Source of the DNA: JBBPZA01 sp038199375
Lineage (GTDB): Bacteria; Actinomycetota; Thermoleophilia; Solirubrobacterales; Solirubrobacteraceae
Length of the DNA: 12,159 bases
Direction of reading: 5' to 3'
Assembly (NCBI GenBank): GCA_038199375.1
Contig: JBBPZA010000015.1
Coordinates: 1-12,159 of the forward strand
How positions within the stretch are numbered: position 1 is the stretch's first letter; the number at the start of each line of letters is the position of its first letter. Below are positions 6,572 through 12,159 of this stretch, one piece after another. A program made the position numbers and the translations under genes. The notes under the pieces were generated by a model. It saw only the letters and a program-made list of their open reading frames with translations, was not told where the DNA came from and made no database searches.

Positions 6572-7489
6572 GTGACCGGCGGCCACGGGCACGACCACGG
6601 GATCTCCCCCGACGCCGACAGGCGCCGCCTCGCCGTCGCGCTCGTCCTCATCCTCTCCTTCATGGCGGCCGAGGTCGCGGCCGGCATCCTCGCCTCCTCC
6701 CTGGCGCTGCTCTCAGACGCCGCGCACATGCTCACCGACGCGGCGGCCATCGCGCTGTCCCTCGTGGCGGCCCGGCTCGCCGCGCGGCCGGCCGCGGGCG
6801 CGATGACCTACGGCTTCCGGCGCGCGGAGATCCTCAGCGCCCAGGCCAACGGCGTCACGCTGCTGGTGCTCGCCTGCTTCGTGGTCTACGAGGGGGTGCG
6901 GCGGCTGGTCGACCCGCCGGAGGTGGAGGGCGCCCTCGTCGTCGCAGTGGCCCTGCTCGGCGTCGTGGTGAACCTCGCCGCTGCGTCGATCCTCGCGGGT
7001 GCGCAGCGGCGCAGCCTCAACGTCGAAGGCAGCCTCCGCCACGTCGTGACCGACCTCTACGCCTTCATCGCCACCGCAATCGCCGGAGCGGTGATCCTCG
7101 CCACCGGCTTCGCCCGCGCCGATCCCCTCGCCTCCCTGCTCGTCGCCGCGCTCATGCTGCACTCCGCCTACCGGCTGCTCAAGGCGTCGGGGCGGGTCTT
7201 CCTCGAGGCGGCTCCCGAGGGAATCGATCCCGACGCGATCGGTCGCGAGCTGGCCGCCGAGCCGGGGGTGACCGAGGTCCACGACCTCCACGTCTGGGAG
7301 GTGACCTCGGGCTTTCCCGCCCTCTCAGCCCACGTGACCGTGCAGCCGGGAAGCGACTGCCACGAGATCCGCAGACGGTTGCGCGACCTCCTCGACGAGC
7401 GCCACGGCCTGCACCACACCACGCTCCAGGTCGACCACGAGCGCGCCCCCGACCTCATCGCGGGCATCGAGGATCGCCGGTCGGCGTAG
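6572..7489 (+). CDS. Cation diffusion facilitator (CzcD/ZnT-type metal exporter)
   Basis: An inner-membrane antiporter that exports Zn2+ or related divalent metals in exchange for protons. From the GTG start it is 305 aa: a His-rich N-terminus HGHDHG (5-10), six predicted membrane segments, and the paired metal site HxxxD in TM2 (H52, D56, in SDAAHMLTD) and HxxxD in TM5 (H157, D161, in RHVVTD). The HxxxD/HxxxD pairing is the Zn-type arrangement. The C-terminal cytoplasmic ferredoxin-like domain runs from about 215 to 290 (VHDLHVWEVTSGFPALSAHV, then HEIRRRLRDLL). The C-terminal stretch HGLHHTTLQVD carries further His. The ATG at 6563 would add three residues. The gene stands alone, divergent from the HD-GYP remnant, with no metal-responsive regulator adjacent. 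Confidence 0.93.
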   Translation: MTGGHGHDHGISPDADRRRLAVALVLILSFMAAEVAAGILASSLALLSDAAHMLTDAAAIALSLVAARLAARPAAGAMTYGFRRAEILSAQANGVTLLVLACFVVYEGVRRLVDPPEVEGALVVAVALLGVVVNLAAASILAGAQRRSLNVEGSLRHVVTDLYAFIATAIAGAVILATGFARADPLASLLVAALMLHSAYRLLKASGRVFLEAAPEGIDPDAIGRELAAEPGVTEVHDLHVWEVTSGFPALSAHVTVQPGSDCHEIRRRLRDLLDERHGLHHTTLQVDHERAPDLIAGIEDRRSA

Positions 7490-7506
7490 GGCTTGGCCTC
7501 CTTAAG

Positions 7507-7534
7507 GTGGTCAAGGTCGGACCAGGGAGACCAC
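7507..7534. terminator. Weak hairpin after the CDF gene
   Basis: GTGGTC (7507-7512) pairs with GACCAC (7529-7534) across a 16-nt loop, 17 nt past the CDF stop. It has no T-tract and a short stem, so it is only a possible terminator. Confidence 0.25.
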
Positions 7535-7594
7535 GGCACCCTGTCAGCCGCGCGGAGACCGCGTCAGAAACGGCATCCGATCCGAGTCGCGCCG

Positions 7595-7600
7595 TACGCT
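7595..7600 (+). promoter_or_regulatory. Candidate -10 box (TACGCT) for the STAS-GHKL gene
   Basis: TACGCT is followed by exactly 7 nt and the GTG at 7608, and there is no ribosome-binding site. This predicts a leaderless mRNA. No clear -35 was seen. Confidence 0.45.
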
Positions 7601-7607
7601 GACCCCG

Positions 7608-8468
7608 GTGGAGTGGGTCAAACGAATCGGACGACGAGGTGGCGATGGTGGCGGGTGGCGCGATGACTTACCCCTGAGCGAGAAGCTCTTCTTCGACGAG
7701 CTGACCGTGGATTGCAGTGCGCTCGAGCTGCCGATCTACCCCATGTTCCTGGTTCGCTTGCGTGTGTTCCTCGAGTGGCACATGGCCGCCGGTCGTAGGC
7801 TCGTGCTTATCGCACCCGCGGACCTGAATGCAGCATCAGTGCTTCGAACGGTGGCTTCAGACGAAGCACTCTCGGATTTACGCCTCGACAGCTTCCCGGC
7901 AAGCGGGAAGAGCGCTCGTGTCCTGCTACCGGTAGCTCGCCTCCGCGATCACCATGCCGTCGAGCGGGCGGCCGAGACGGTTCGTGAGCTGGTCGAGTAT
8001 GGGCAAACCGACCTAGCGCGACTCGGCCAGGCGTCCTTCATGGCGATCGCTGAGCTGTGCGCCAATGCGATCGAGCACGGCCGCAATGGAATCGGAGCCT
8101 TCGTCGCTGTGCAGCGCGTGGACGGTCCGCGCAAGGAGATATCCGTCGCGGTCGCCGACCTCGGCATCGGCATCCCAGAGCACCTTCGCCAGCGGTTCCC
8201 GGAGTGGGCCGATGACTCGTTCGTGATCGGCCAAGCGATAGAGCCGCGCGTCAGTGGAACCGGAGATCCTCACCGCGGTAACGGCTTCACCGAGATCTTC
8301 GAGACCGAGCTGAGTTCTAACTTGCACGCTGCGCGAATCGAGATCTACTCCGCACGCGGCGCCATCCGCCGGGAGATGGTAGGTGAACGCCGCAAGGTCG
8401 ACCCTTTCCCGGCGCCCGCCTTTCGCCGGGGCACGTGGATCAGCTACGCCATCGTCGCGCCGGCGTGA
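7608..8468 (+). CDS. STAS-like/GHKL ATPase fusion protein, putative regulator
   Basis: A cytoplasmic protein of 286 aa with a C-terminal GHKL (HATPase_c) ATP-binding domain. The N box is in MAIAELCANAIEHG (145-158, with E149, N153 and H157), the G1 box is DLGIGIP (184-190), and a G2-like glycine loop is GTGDPHRGNGF (217-227). No histidine phosphoacceptor box or membrane segment is visible, so it is not an ordinary sensor kinase. Residues about 28-112 look like a STAS-type fold: LTVDCSALELPIY, a long helix (MFLVRLRVFLEWHMAAG), RRLVLIAP, another helix, then LLPVARL. This suggests an RsbW/SpoIIAB-like anti-sigma or serine-kinase logic, but that is inference. It contains TTA codons at L21 and L91. 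The only plausible start is the GTG at 7608. The DUF4325-like gene follows 64 bp downstream. Confidence 0.8.
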   Translation: MEWVKRIGRRGGDGGGWRDDLPLSEKLFFDELTVDCSALELPIYPMFLVRLRVFLEWHMAAGRRLVLIAPADLNAASVLRTVASDEALSDLRLDSFPASGKSARVLLPVARLRDHHAVERAAETVRELVEYGQTDLARLGQASFMAIAELCANAIEHGRNGIGAFVAVQRVDGPRKEISVAVADLGIGIPEHLRQRFPEWADDSFVIGQAIEPRVSGTGDPHRGNGFTEIFETELSSNLHAARIEIYSARGAIRREMVGERRKVDPFPAPAFRRGTWISYAIVAPA

Positions 8469-8487
8469 TGCCCTCCGGCCGCAGAGC

Positions 8488-8493
8488 TATCGT
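8488..8493 (+). promoter_or_regulatory. Possible internal -10 box (TATCGT) for the DUF4325-like gene
   Basis: TATCGT lies 40 nt before the ATG at 8533. It would give a leader of roughly 30 nt carrying the GGGGAGG ribosome-binding site at 8518-8524, so the second gene may have its own transcript. There is no clear -35. Confidence 0.25.
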
Positions 8494-8501
8494 GGCTTGA
8501 T

Positions 8502-8516
8502 GTTCGTTCCGCGAAC
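8502..8516. repeat. Inverted repeat GTTCG-N5-CGAAC in the leader
   Basis: A perfect 5-bp dyad lies between the possible -10 box and the ribosome-binding site of the DUF4325-like gene. It could be an operator half-site pair or an RNA hairpin next to the Shine-Dalgarno. Its short length means chance cannot be excluded. Confidence 0.3.
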
Positions 8517-8532
8517 CGGGGAGGCATAGCAG

Positions 8533-8841
8533 ATGACATTCCATATCAGGGTCGCTGATGACGGTCGGACGTTCTCCACCCGTCCCAGAGCGGCTTCGCT
8601 GGGAAATCGGGTCGTACAGGGCGCCTCGGGTGAGGAAATCGAGCTCGACTTTGCCGCAGTGCTCTGCGTCAGCTACTCCTTTGCCGACGAGCTCCTCGCC
8701 ATCTTGGCGAGCGAGTCCGACCGCGAGCTCGCGGTGCGCTTAGTCAACACATCACGGGAGGTCCACCGAGTCTTCTCGCGTGCCGCCGAACGCCGGAACA
8801 TCGATTCGACGTGGTTGTCCAGCATCCCAGTGTCAGCCTAG
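8533..8841 (+). CDS. Small STAS-like protein, DUF4325 type
   Basis: A single-domain cytoplasmic protein of 102 aa. It follows the DUF4325 (STAS-like) pattern: FSTRPRAASLGNRV (14-27), then IELDFAAVLCVSYSFADELLAIL (36-58), in which the acidic strand end LDF is followed by S-x-SFADEL, and RELAVRLVN (64-72) as the next strand. In SpoIIAA-type STAS proteins the phosphorylated Ser lies at the start of the helix after this strand. S47 and S49 sit in a comparable place here, so phosphorylation by the upstream GHKL protein is conceivable but unproven. The start ATG has GGGGAGG at a spacing of 8 nt. It has a TTA codon at L70. It most likely acts with the upstream STAS-GHKL protein as a two-protein switch whose target is unknown. 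Confidence 0.78.
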   Translation: MTFHIRVADDGRTFSTRPRAASLGNRVVQGASGEEIELDFAAVLCVSYSFADELLAILASESDRELAVRLVNTSREVHRVFSRAAERRNIDSTWLSSIPVSA

Positions 8842-8898
8842 GCTAGACCACGCCGAGGCACGCTTCGACGCGCCTGTCACTCTTGGCGCCTCGTGCGC

Positions 8899-9690
8899 CT
8901 ACGCTGTCGCGGTCCGCCGCTCGCCGCTCTCGTCGCGGCGCTCTCGTCGTACGCGCGCGACCATCCCCTTGCGCCCGTGGCGCTCGAGCTCTGAGTAGAG
9001 GCCGCGGATGTCGGCGAAGATCTCCTCGGCGACCGCCTGCTGCTGCTCGCGGGTGGGGTCGGAGACCTGCTCGTAGCGGAACGGGTCGCCGTACTGGACG
9101 GTGACCTTGGGCAGCTGGCCACGCTTCCAGTTGCGCGCCTTGGCCGACCCGTAGATCGCGACCGGGACCACCGGCGCTCCCGACTCCAGGGCGAGACGGC
9201 CAATGCCGGGCTTGACCCGCTCAGAGAGCTCGCTCGTCCGCGAGCGTCCGCCCTCCGCGTACATGACGATGGCGCCGCCGCGCTTGAGCACCTCGTGCAT
9301 GGTGACGAAGGCCTCCTCGTCGCGGTGCCCGCGCCGGACGGGGAAGACCCCGCCGTTGTGGAAGACCTTCTCGAGCAGGCCGCCCGTGAAGAGCTGGGAC
9401 TTGGCTACGAAGTTCACGCGGCGCCGGACGAAGGTGGCCATGAGGAAGTGATCCATGTTGGAGAAGTGGTTGGGCGCGAAGATGACCGGTCCGCCGGCCG
9501 GGACCTTGTCGGTGGAGATGCAGCGCCCGCGGAAGAAGAGCAGGACGATCGGCCAGAGGACCATTCGCACCAGCTCGTACATCGCGTTGGGCTCTTTCGC
9601 ACGCGTGCGCGCGTGGTACTTCGCGAAGGCCTCGGGCGGGCGAGGGTCCTTGTAGACCTGGCTCTTGATCTTGGCGGGATCCTCGCTCAT
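8899..9690 (-). CDS. 1-acyl-glycerol-3-phosphate acyltransferase-like (PlsC family)
   Basis: A membrane-associated acyltransferase of 263 aa, transferring an acyl chain to lysophosphatidate or a similar acceptor. Family motifs: NHFSNMD (74-80, catalytic H75 and D80), FPVRRG (116-121), EGGRSRT (146-152, acceptor-binding) and VVPVAIYG (174-181). A hydrophobic stretch, MVLWPIVLLFF (43-53), precedes motif I as in other PlsC proteins. The basic C-terminus (RVRRERRDESGERR) probably lies at the membrane surface. The ATG at 9690 was chosen because the N-terminal extension in the longer open frame is low-complexity Arg-rich sequence overlapping glpK. It starts 32 nt after the glpK stop, so the two are probably co-transcribed. 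Exact acceptor specificity cannot be read. Confidence 0.9.
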   Translation of the reverse strand: MSEDPAKIKSQVYKDPRPPEAFAKYHARTRAKEPNAMYELVRMVLWPIVLLFFRGRCISTDKVPAGGPVIFAPNHFSNMDHFLMATFVRRRVNFVAKSQLFTGGLLEKVFHNGGVFPVRRGHRDEEAFVTMHEVLKRGGAIVMYAEGGRSRTSELSERVKPGIGRLALESGAPVVPVAIYGSAKARNWKRGQLPKVTVQYGDPFRYEQVSDPTREQQQAVAEEIFADIRGLYSELERHGRKGMVARVRRERRDESGERRTATA

Positions 9691-9722
9691 CGCTTGAGGA
9701 CTACCCGCTGGGCGTCGGCCAG

Positions 9723-11225
9723 TTACAGCCCGGGGGCCGGCTCGTCGCCCGCCCACCCGCGGGCGCGGTCGACGGCGCGGTGCCAGCACTCGATCAGCGT
9801 CGCGCGCTCGTCGGCGGACATGCCCGGCTCGTAGCGAGCGCGGGCGCGCCACGAACCGCGCACGTGGTCGAGCGTCCAGACGCCGACGCCCACCCCCGCG
9901 AGGTACGCGGCGCCCAGCGCCGTCGTCTCTGCGACCTCCGGGACGACGACCTCGACGCCGAGCACGTCGGCCTGAAACTGCATGAGCCAGCGGTTGACCG
10001 TCGCGCCGCCGTCGGCCCGCAACTCCTCCAGCGGCTCGCCTGGATCAGCGGCCTCCATCGCCCGGACCGCGTCGACCGTCTGGTAGGCGATCGCCTCCAG
10101 CGCCGCGCGCGCGAGGTGCGCGCGGCCGCTCCCGCGGGTCAGGCCGACGATCGTGCCCCGCGCGTAGGGATCCCAGTGCGGTGAGCCCAGGCCGGTCAGC
10201 GCCGGAACGAAGTAGACGCCGTCGTTTCCGTTCAGCTGCGCCGCGAGCTCCTCCGTCTCGGCGGCCGCCTCGATGATCCCCAGCCCGTCACGCAGCCACT
10301 GGACGCCCGCTCCGGTGACGAAGATCGCCGCCTCGAGGGCGTAGACGGTCCGCTCGCCTATGCCCCACGCCACGGTGGCCAGGAGGCCCGGAGTCGGCTC
10401 GGGCGGCCGGGAGCCTGCGTTGAGCAGGACGAAGGAGCCCGTCCCGTAGGTGTTCTTGCCCAGGCCCTGATCGAGGCAGGCCTGTCCGAAGAGCGCGGCC
10501 TGCTGGTCGCCGGCCACTCCGGCCACCGGGACGCCGTCGTGGCCCGGGAGGGCGCCGCCGCGCGTCTCGCCGAGCACGCCGGCGCTCGGGCGCACGGCGG
10601 GCAGGGAGCGCTCCGGGACGCCGAAGAGCTCGAGCAGCTCAGGGTCCCAGCGGCCGGCCGTGATGTCGTAGAGGAGCGTCCGCGACGCGTTGGAGGCGTC
10701 GGTGGCCCGCTCGCCCGACAGCTTGAAGATCAGCCACGCGTCGACCGTGCCGAACACCGCCCGCCCCTCGCGTGCCCGATCGGCGAGGCCGTCGACGTTT
10801 GCCAGGAGCCACTCGATCTTCGTCGCCGAGAAGTAGGGGTCGAGCACCAGGCCGGTGCGCTCCCGCACGAGCGATTCGTGCCCGGCCGACCGTAGCTCCG
10901 CACAGCGCGCGGCCGTGCGCCGGTCCTGCCAGACGAGCGCGCGGTGAAGCGGCTCGCCGGTCTCGGGATCCCACGCGCACACCGTCTCGCGCTGGTTGGT
11001 TATCCCGATCGCCTCGAGCTCGCCGGCGGCCAGGCCCGCGTCCTCGAGCGCCTCGACGGCTGTGGCGCGGGTGATCTCCCAGATCTCGGCCGCGTCGTGC
11101 TCGACCCATCCCGGCCGCGGGAAGTGCTGGGTGAGCTCCCGGTAGGCGCGGCCCACCGGCTCGCCCTCCGGGTCGAAGACGAGGCACGTCGTTCCCGTCG
11201 TGCCCTGGTCGATCGCGAGGATCAC
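9723..11225 (-). CDS. glpK: Glycerol kinase
   Basis: A cytoplasmic FGGY-family kinase making sn-glycerol-3-phosphate from glycerol and ATP. At 500 aa it is full length. Key residues are in place: phosphate-binding DQGTTGTT (6-13), glycerol-binding R79-E80 in ITNQRET and Y131 in LDPYFSATK, catalytic D240 in AGDQQAALFG, TYGTGSF (259-265) and the adenine-side DGGATVNRWLMQFQAD (405-420). The loop before VAGVAGD is ETRGGALPGHDG and lacks the GGKGGTR-type fructose-1,6-bisphosphate loop of the E. coli enzyme, so that feedback may be absent. The start is GTG at 11225 with no good Shine-Dalgarno; TAGGGT lies 9 nt upstream, consistent with a near-leaderless mRNA. No glycerol facilitator or glpD is in the window; the next gene is an acyltransferase. 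Confidence 0.96.
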   Translation of the reverse strand: MILAIDQGTTGTTCLVFDPEGEPVGRAYRELTQHFPRPGWVEHDAAEIWEITRATAVEALEDAGLAAGELEAIGITNQRETVCAWDPETGEPLHRALVWQDRRTAARCAELRSAGHESLVRERTGLVLDPYFSATKIEWLLANVDGLADRAREGRAVFGTVDAWLIFKLSGERATDASNASRTLLYDITAGRWDPELLELFGVPERSLPAVRPSAGVLGETRGGALPGHDGVPVAGVAGDQQAALFGQACLDQGLGKNTYGTGSFVLLNAGSRPPEPTPGLLATVAWGIGERTVYALEAAIFVTGAGVQWLRDGLGIIEAAAETEELAAQLNGNDGVYFVPALTGLGSPHWDPYARGTIVGLTRGSGRAHLARAALEAIAYQTVDAVRAMEAADPGEPLEELRADGGATVNRWLMQFQADVLGVEVVVPEVAETTALGAAYLAGVGVGVWTLDHVRGSWRARARYEPGMSADERATLIECWHRAVDRARGWAGDEPAPGL

Positions 11226-11234
11226 GGCGGCGAA

Positions 11235-11240
11235 ACCCTA
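11235..11240 (-). promoter_or_regulatory. Candidate -10 box (TAGGGT) for glpK
   Basis: On the minus strand TAGGGT lies 9 nt before the GTG start, with no ribosome-binding site between them. This predicts a very short or absent leader. Confidence 0.3.
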
Positions 11241-11355
11241 CCGGCGGGACAACCGCCGCCCGCGATCTTCGGACCGAGTGGCGATTTGCCGCCGGCGCGG
11301 AAGGTCTTAGCCGCCCCTTCCAGGCTCGGGGCATCTCGAACGCTTCGCTTCACCG

Positions 11356-11379
11356 GCGGCGCGGCCTCTCACGCGCCGC
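11356..11379 (-). terminator. Hairpin downstream of the glycosyltransferase
   Basis: The stem GCGGCGCG (11356-11363) pairs perfectly with CGCGCCGC (11372-11379) around an 8-nt loop. It starts 9 nt after the glycosyltransferase stop codon. No T-tract follows in the direction of transcription, so it would be a U-less actinobacterial type. It also lies upstream of glpK and could prevent read-through. Confidence 0.45.
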
Positions 11380-11388
11380 TCCGCGTCG

Positions 11389-12072
11389 CTACCGCCGGTC
11401 GACGTAGACCCGCGCGAAGTCGACGAGCTGGCGGAAGCGGTGCACGAACCCGCGCAGCGAATTTCCGGTCGCGCGGTGGCCGAGCTCGAGCTCGACCTCG
11501 ACGATCCGGAAGCCGGCGCGCGCCGCATCGATGTTCATGCCGGTCTCCATCCCGAAGGCGCGCGCGAAGGGGACCACGACTCCGAGCACCGGCCCTCGCA
11601 TCGCGCGCTGCCCGCTGATCGGCGCCTGGAGGTCGATGCCGGCGCGGCGACGGGCCACCCAGCGCGCGAAGCCCAGCGCGGCGCCGAAGCCGCCGCCCAC
11701 CCGCCGCGCGAAGGCGGCGATCGCCAGGTCGCCGTCCCCGCGCGCCACCGCCTCCACCAGCTCTGGCAGCCGGCGCGCGGAGTCCGTGAGGTCACCGTCG
11801 CAGAGGACAAAGATCGGGGGGTCGGGCTCGTGGGCGCGATGAAGGACGCGCTCGGCGGCGAGGGTCACCGCGCCGCCCTTCCCGATCGTCCGGGGGGCGC
11901 GCACGAGCTCGGCGCCGCCCTGGAGGGCGGCGTGGGCCGTGGCGTCGCCCGAACCGTCGTCGGCGACGATCACGCGCGCCGCCGGGAACGCGTCGCGCAG
12001 CGCCGCGAGGGTCGCCGGCAGGCGGTCGGCTTCGTTGTAGGCCGCCACGATCACGATCACGTCTGACGTCAT
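11389..12072 (-). CDS. Family 2 glycosyltransferase
   Basis: A 227-aa GT-A fold enzyme of the dolichyl/polyprenyl-phosphate sugar synthase type. Motifs: VIVAAYNEADRL (7-18), VIVADDGSGDAT (34-45, nucleotide-binding Asp pair), LCDGDL (90-95, the metal-binding DxD), SGQRAMRG (153-160) and GMETGMNIDAARAGFRI (174-190). It transfers a sugar from a nucleotide donor, probably to a lipid carrier or wall precursor; neither can be read. No C-terminal membrane segments are present, unlike many actinobacterial polyprenyl-phosphate mannosyltransferases, so it is likely cytoplasmic or peripheral. The ATG at 12072 fits the family N-terminus. A GTG at 12117 would overlap the divergent biotin-carrier gene and adds an unlikely MRRDVGHGRAQYPPR leader. 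Confidence 0.88.
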   Translation of the reverse strand: MTSDVIVIVAAYNEADRLPATLAALRDAFPAARVIVADDGSGDATAHAALQGGAELVRAPRTIGKGGAVTLAAERVLHRAHEPDPPIFVLCDGDLTDSARRLPELVEAVARGDGDLAIAAFARRVGGGFGAALGFARWVARRRAGIDLQAPISGQRAMRGPVLGVVVPFARAFGMETGMNIDAARAGFRIVEVELELGHRATGNSLRGFVHRFRQLVDFARVYVDRR

Positions 12073-12082
12073 CCGCGGGGGG

Positions 12083-12088
12083 TATTGT
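12083..12088 (+). promoter_or_regulatory. Candidate -10 box (TATTGT) shared by divergent genes
   Basis: On the plus strand TATTGT is followed by 8 nt and the ATG of the biotin-carrier gene, a leaderless arrangement. On the minus strand the same bases read CACAAT, a fair -10 hexamer 11 nt ahead of the glycosyltransferase ATG. Both genes may therefore be transcribed from one symmetric element in a 24-bp gap. Confidence 0.45.
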
Positions 12089-12096
12089 GCCCGCCC

Positions 12097-12159
12097 ATGC
12101 CCGACATCCCTGCGCACATCACCGGCACCGTGTGGAAGATCGAGTGCAAGGTCGGCGAC
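12097..12159 (+). CDS. Biotin/lipoyl carrier protein (BCCP-like), N-terminus only
   Basis: The first 21 residues (M-P-D-I-P-A-H-I-T-G-T-V-W-K-I through ECKVGD) are visible before the window ends. The pattern P-x-x-G-T-V followed by KVGD is the beginning of a biotinyl/lipoyl domain, where a later loop (typically E-x-M-K-M) carries the biotin. The small size of the leader suggests the stand-alone acetyl-CoA/acyl-CoA carboxylase carrier seen in actinobacteria, rather than a domain of a long enzyme, but the rest is outside. There is no ribosome-binding site; TATTGT lies 8 nt upstream, so it is probably leaderless. Confidence 0.75.
   Translation, partial: MPDIPAHITGTVWKIECKVGD

Noticed and set aside
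7608..8468. Ordinary two-component sensor histidine kinase
   Set aside because: No H-box, no membrane or sensor segment, and no response regulator nearby. Only the ATPase half of such a kinase is present.
8842..8898. Terminator between the convergent DUF4325-like and acyltransferase genes
   Set aside because: Only a 6-bp CGAGGC/GCCTCG pairing across a long loop was found, too weak to call.
9691..9852. N-terminal extension of the acyltransferase
   Set aside because: Arg-rich non-homologous residues that overlap the end of glpK. The ATG at 9690 gives a normal family length.

Overview
This is a GC-rich chromosomal window that looks like a high-GC actinobacterium, most likely class Thermoleophilia (Solirubrobacterales-like). 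That placement is an inference. It rests on the base composition, on several apparently leaderless genes with TAnnnT -10 boxes, and on a secreted protein with a collagen-like GXY stalk and a small basic two-cysteine C-terminal module, an architecture I associate with that group. No tRNA, rRNA, CRISPR array, insertion sequence or phage gene was recognised.

Layout, left to right. A short lipoprotein gene (minus, about 53-571) has a good lipobox but no legal start in frame. It is divergent from a long-chain/isovaleryl-type acyl-CoA dehydrogenase (plus, 653-1870). A strong hairpin separates that gene from a convergent PhoX/DUF839-like secreted protein with a collagen-like tail (minus, 1935-3950). 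Next is a translationally coupled minus-strand pair: mscL (4583-4978) and a flavin-reductase-like protein (4062-4586). A FabG-like SDR (plus, 5122-5949) follows and runs tail-to-tail, with overlap, into a decayed HD-GYP gene (minus, 5889-6540). A CDF metal exporter (plus, 6572-7489) comes next.

The most distinctive stretch is 7608-8841. It holds a STAS-like/GHKL ATPase fusion followed by a small STAS-like protein of the DUF4325 type. The pair contains three TTA codons and is visibly less GC-rich than its neighbours, which suggests a transferred regulatory module. No sigma factor, kinase or phosphatase lies beside it.

The right end carries a minus-strand glycerol kinase-acyltransferase pair (glpK 9723-11225, plsC-like 8899-9690), which would turn glycerol into glycerol-3-phosphate and acylate a lipid acceptor. 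A family 2 glycosyltransferase (minus, 11389-12072) follows. Only 24 bp away, the divergent start of a biotin carboxyl carrier-like gene (plus, 12097 to the edge) runs off the window. Lipid metabolism is a loose common thread (acyl-CoA dehydrogenase, SDR, glycerol kinase, acyltransferase, biotin carrier), but these genes are separate transcription units, not one pathway operon.

Two genes (the lipoprotein and the HD-GYP) each need a one-base correction to read properly. Sequencing or assembly error is therefore a live alternative to real decay.
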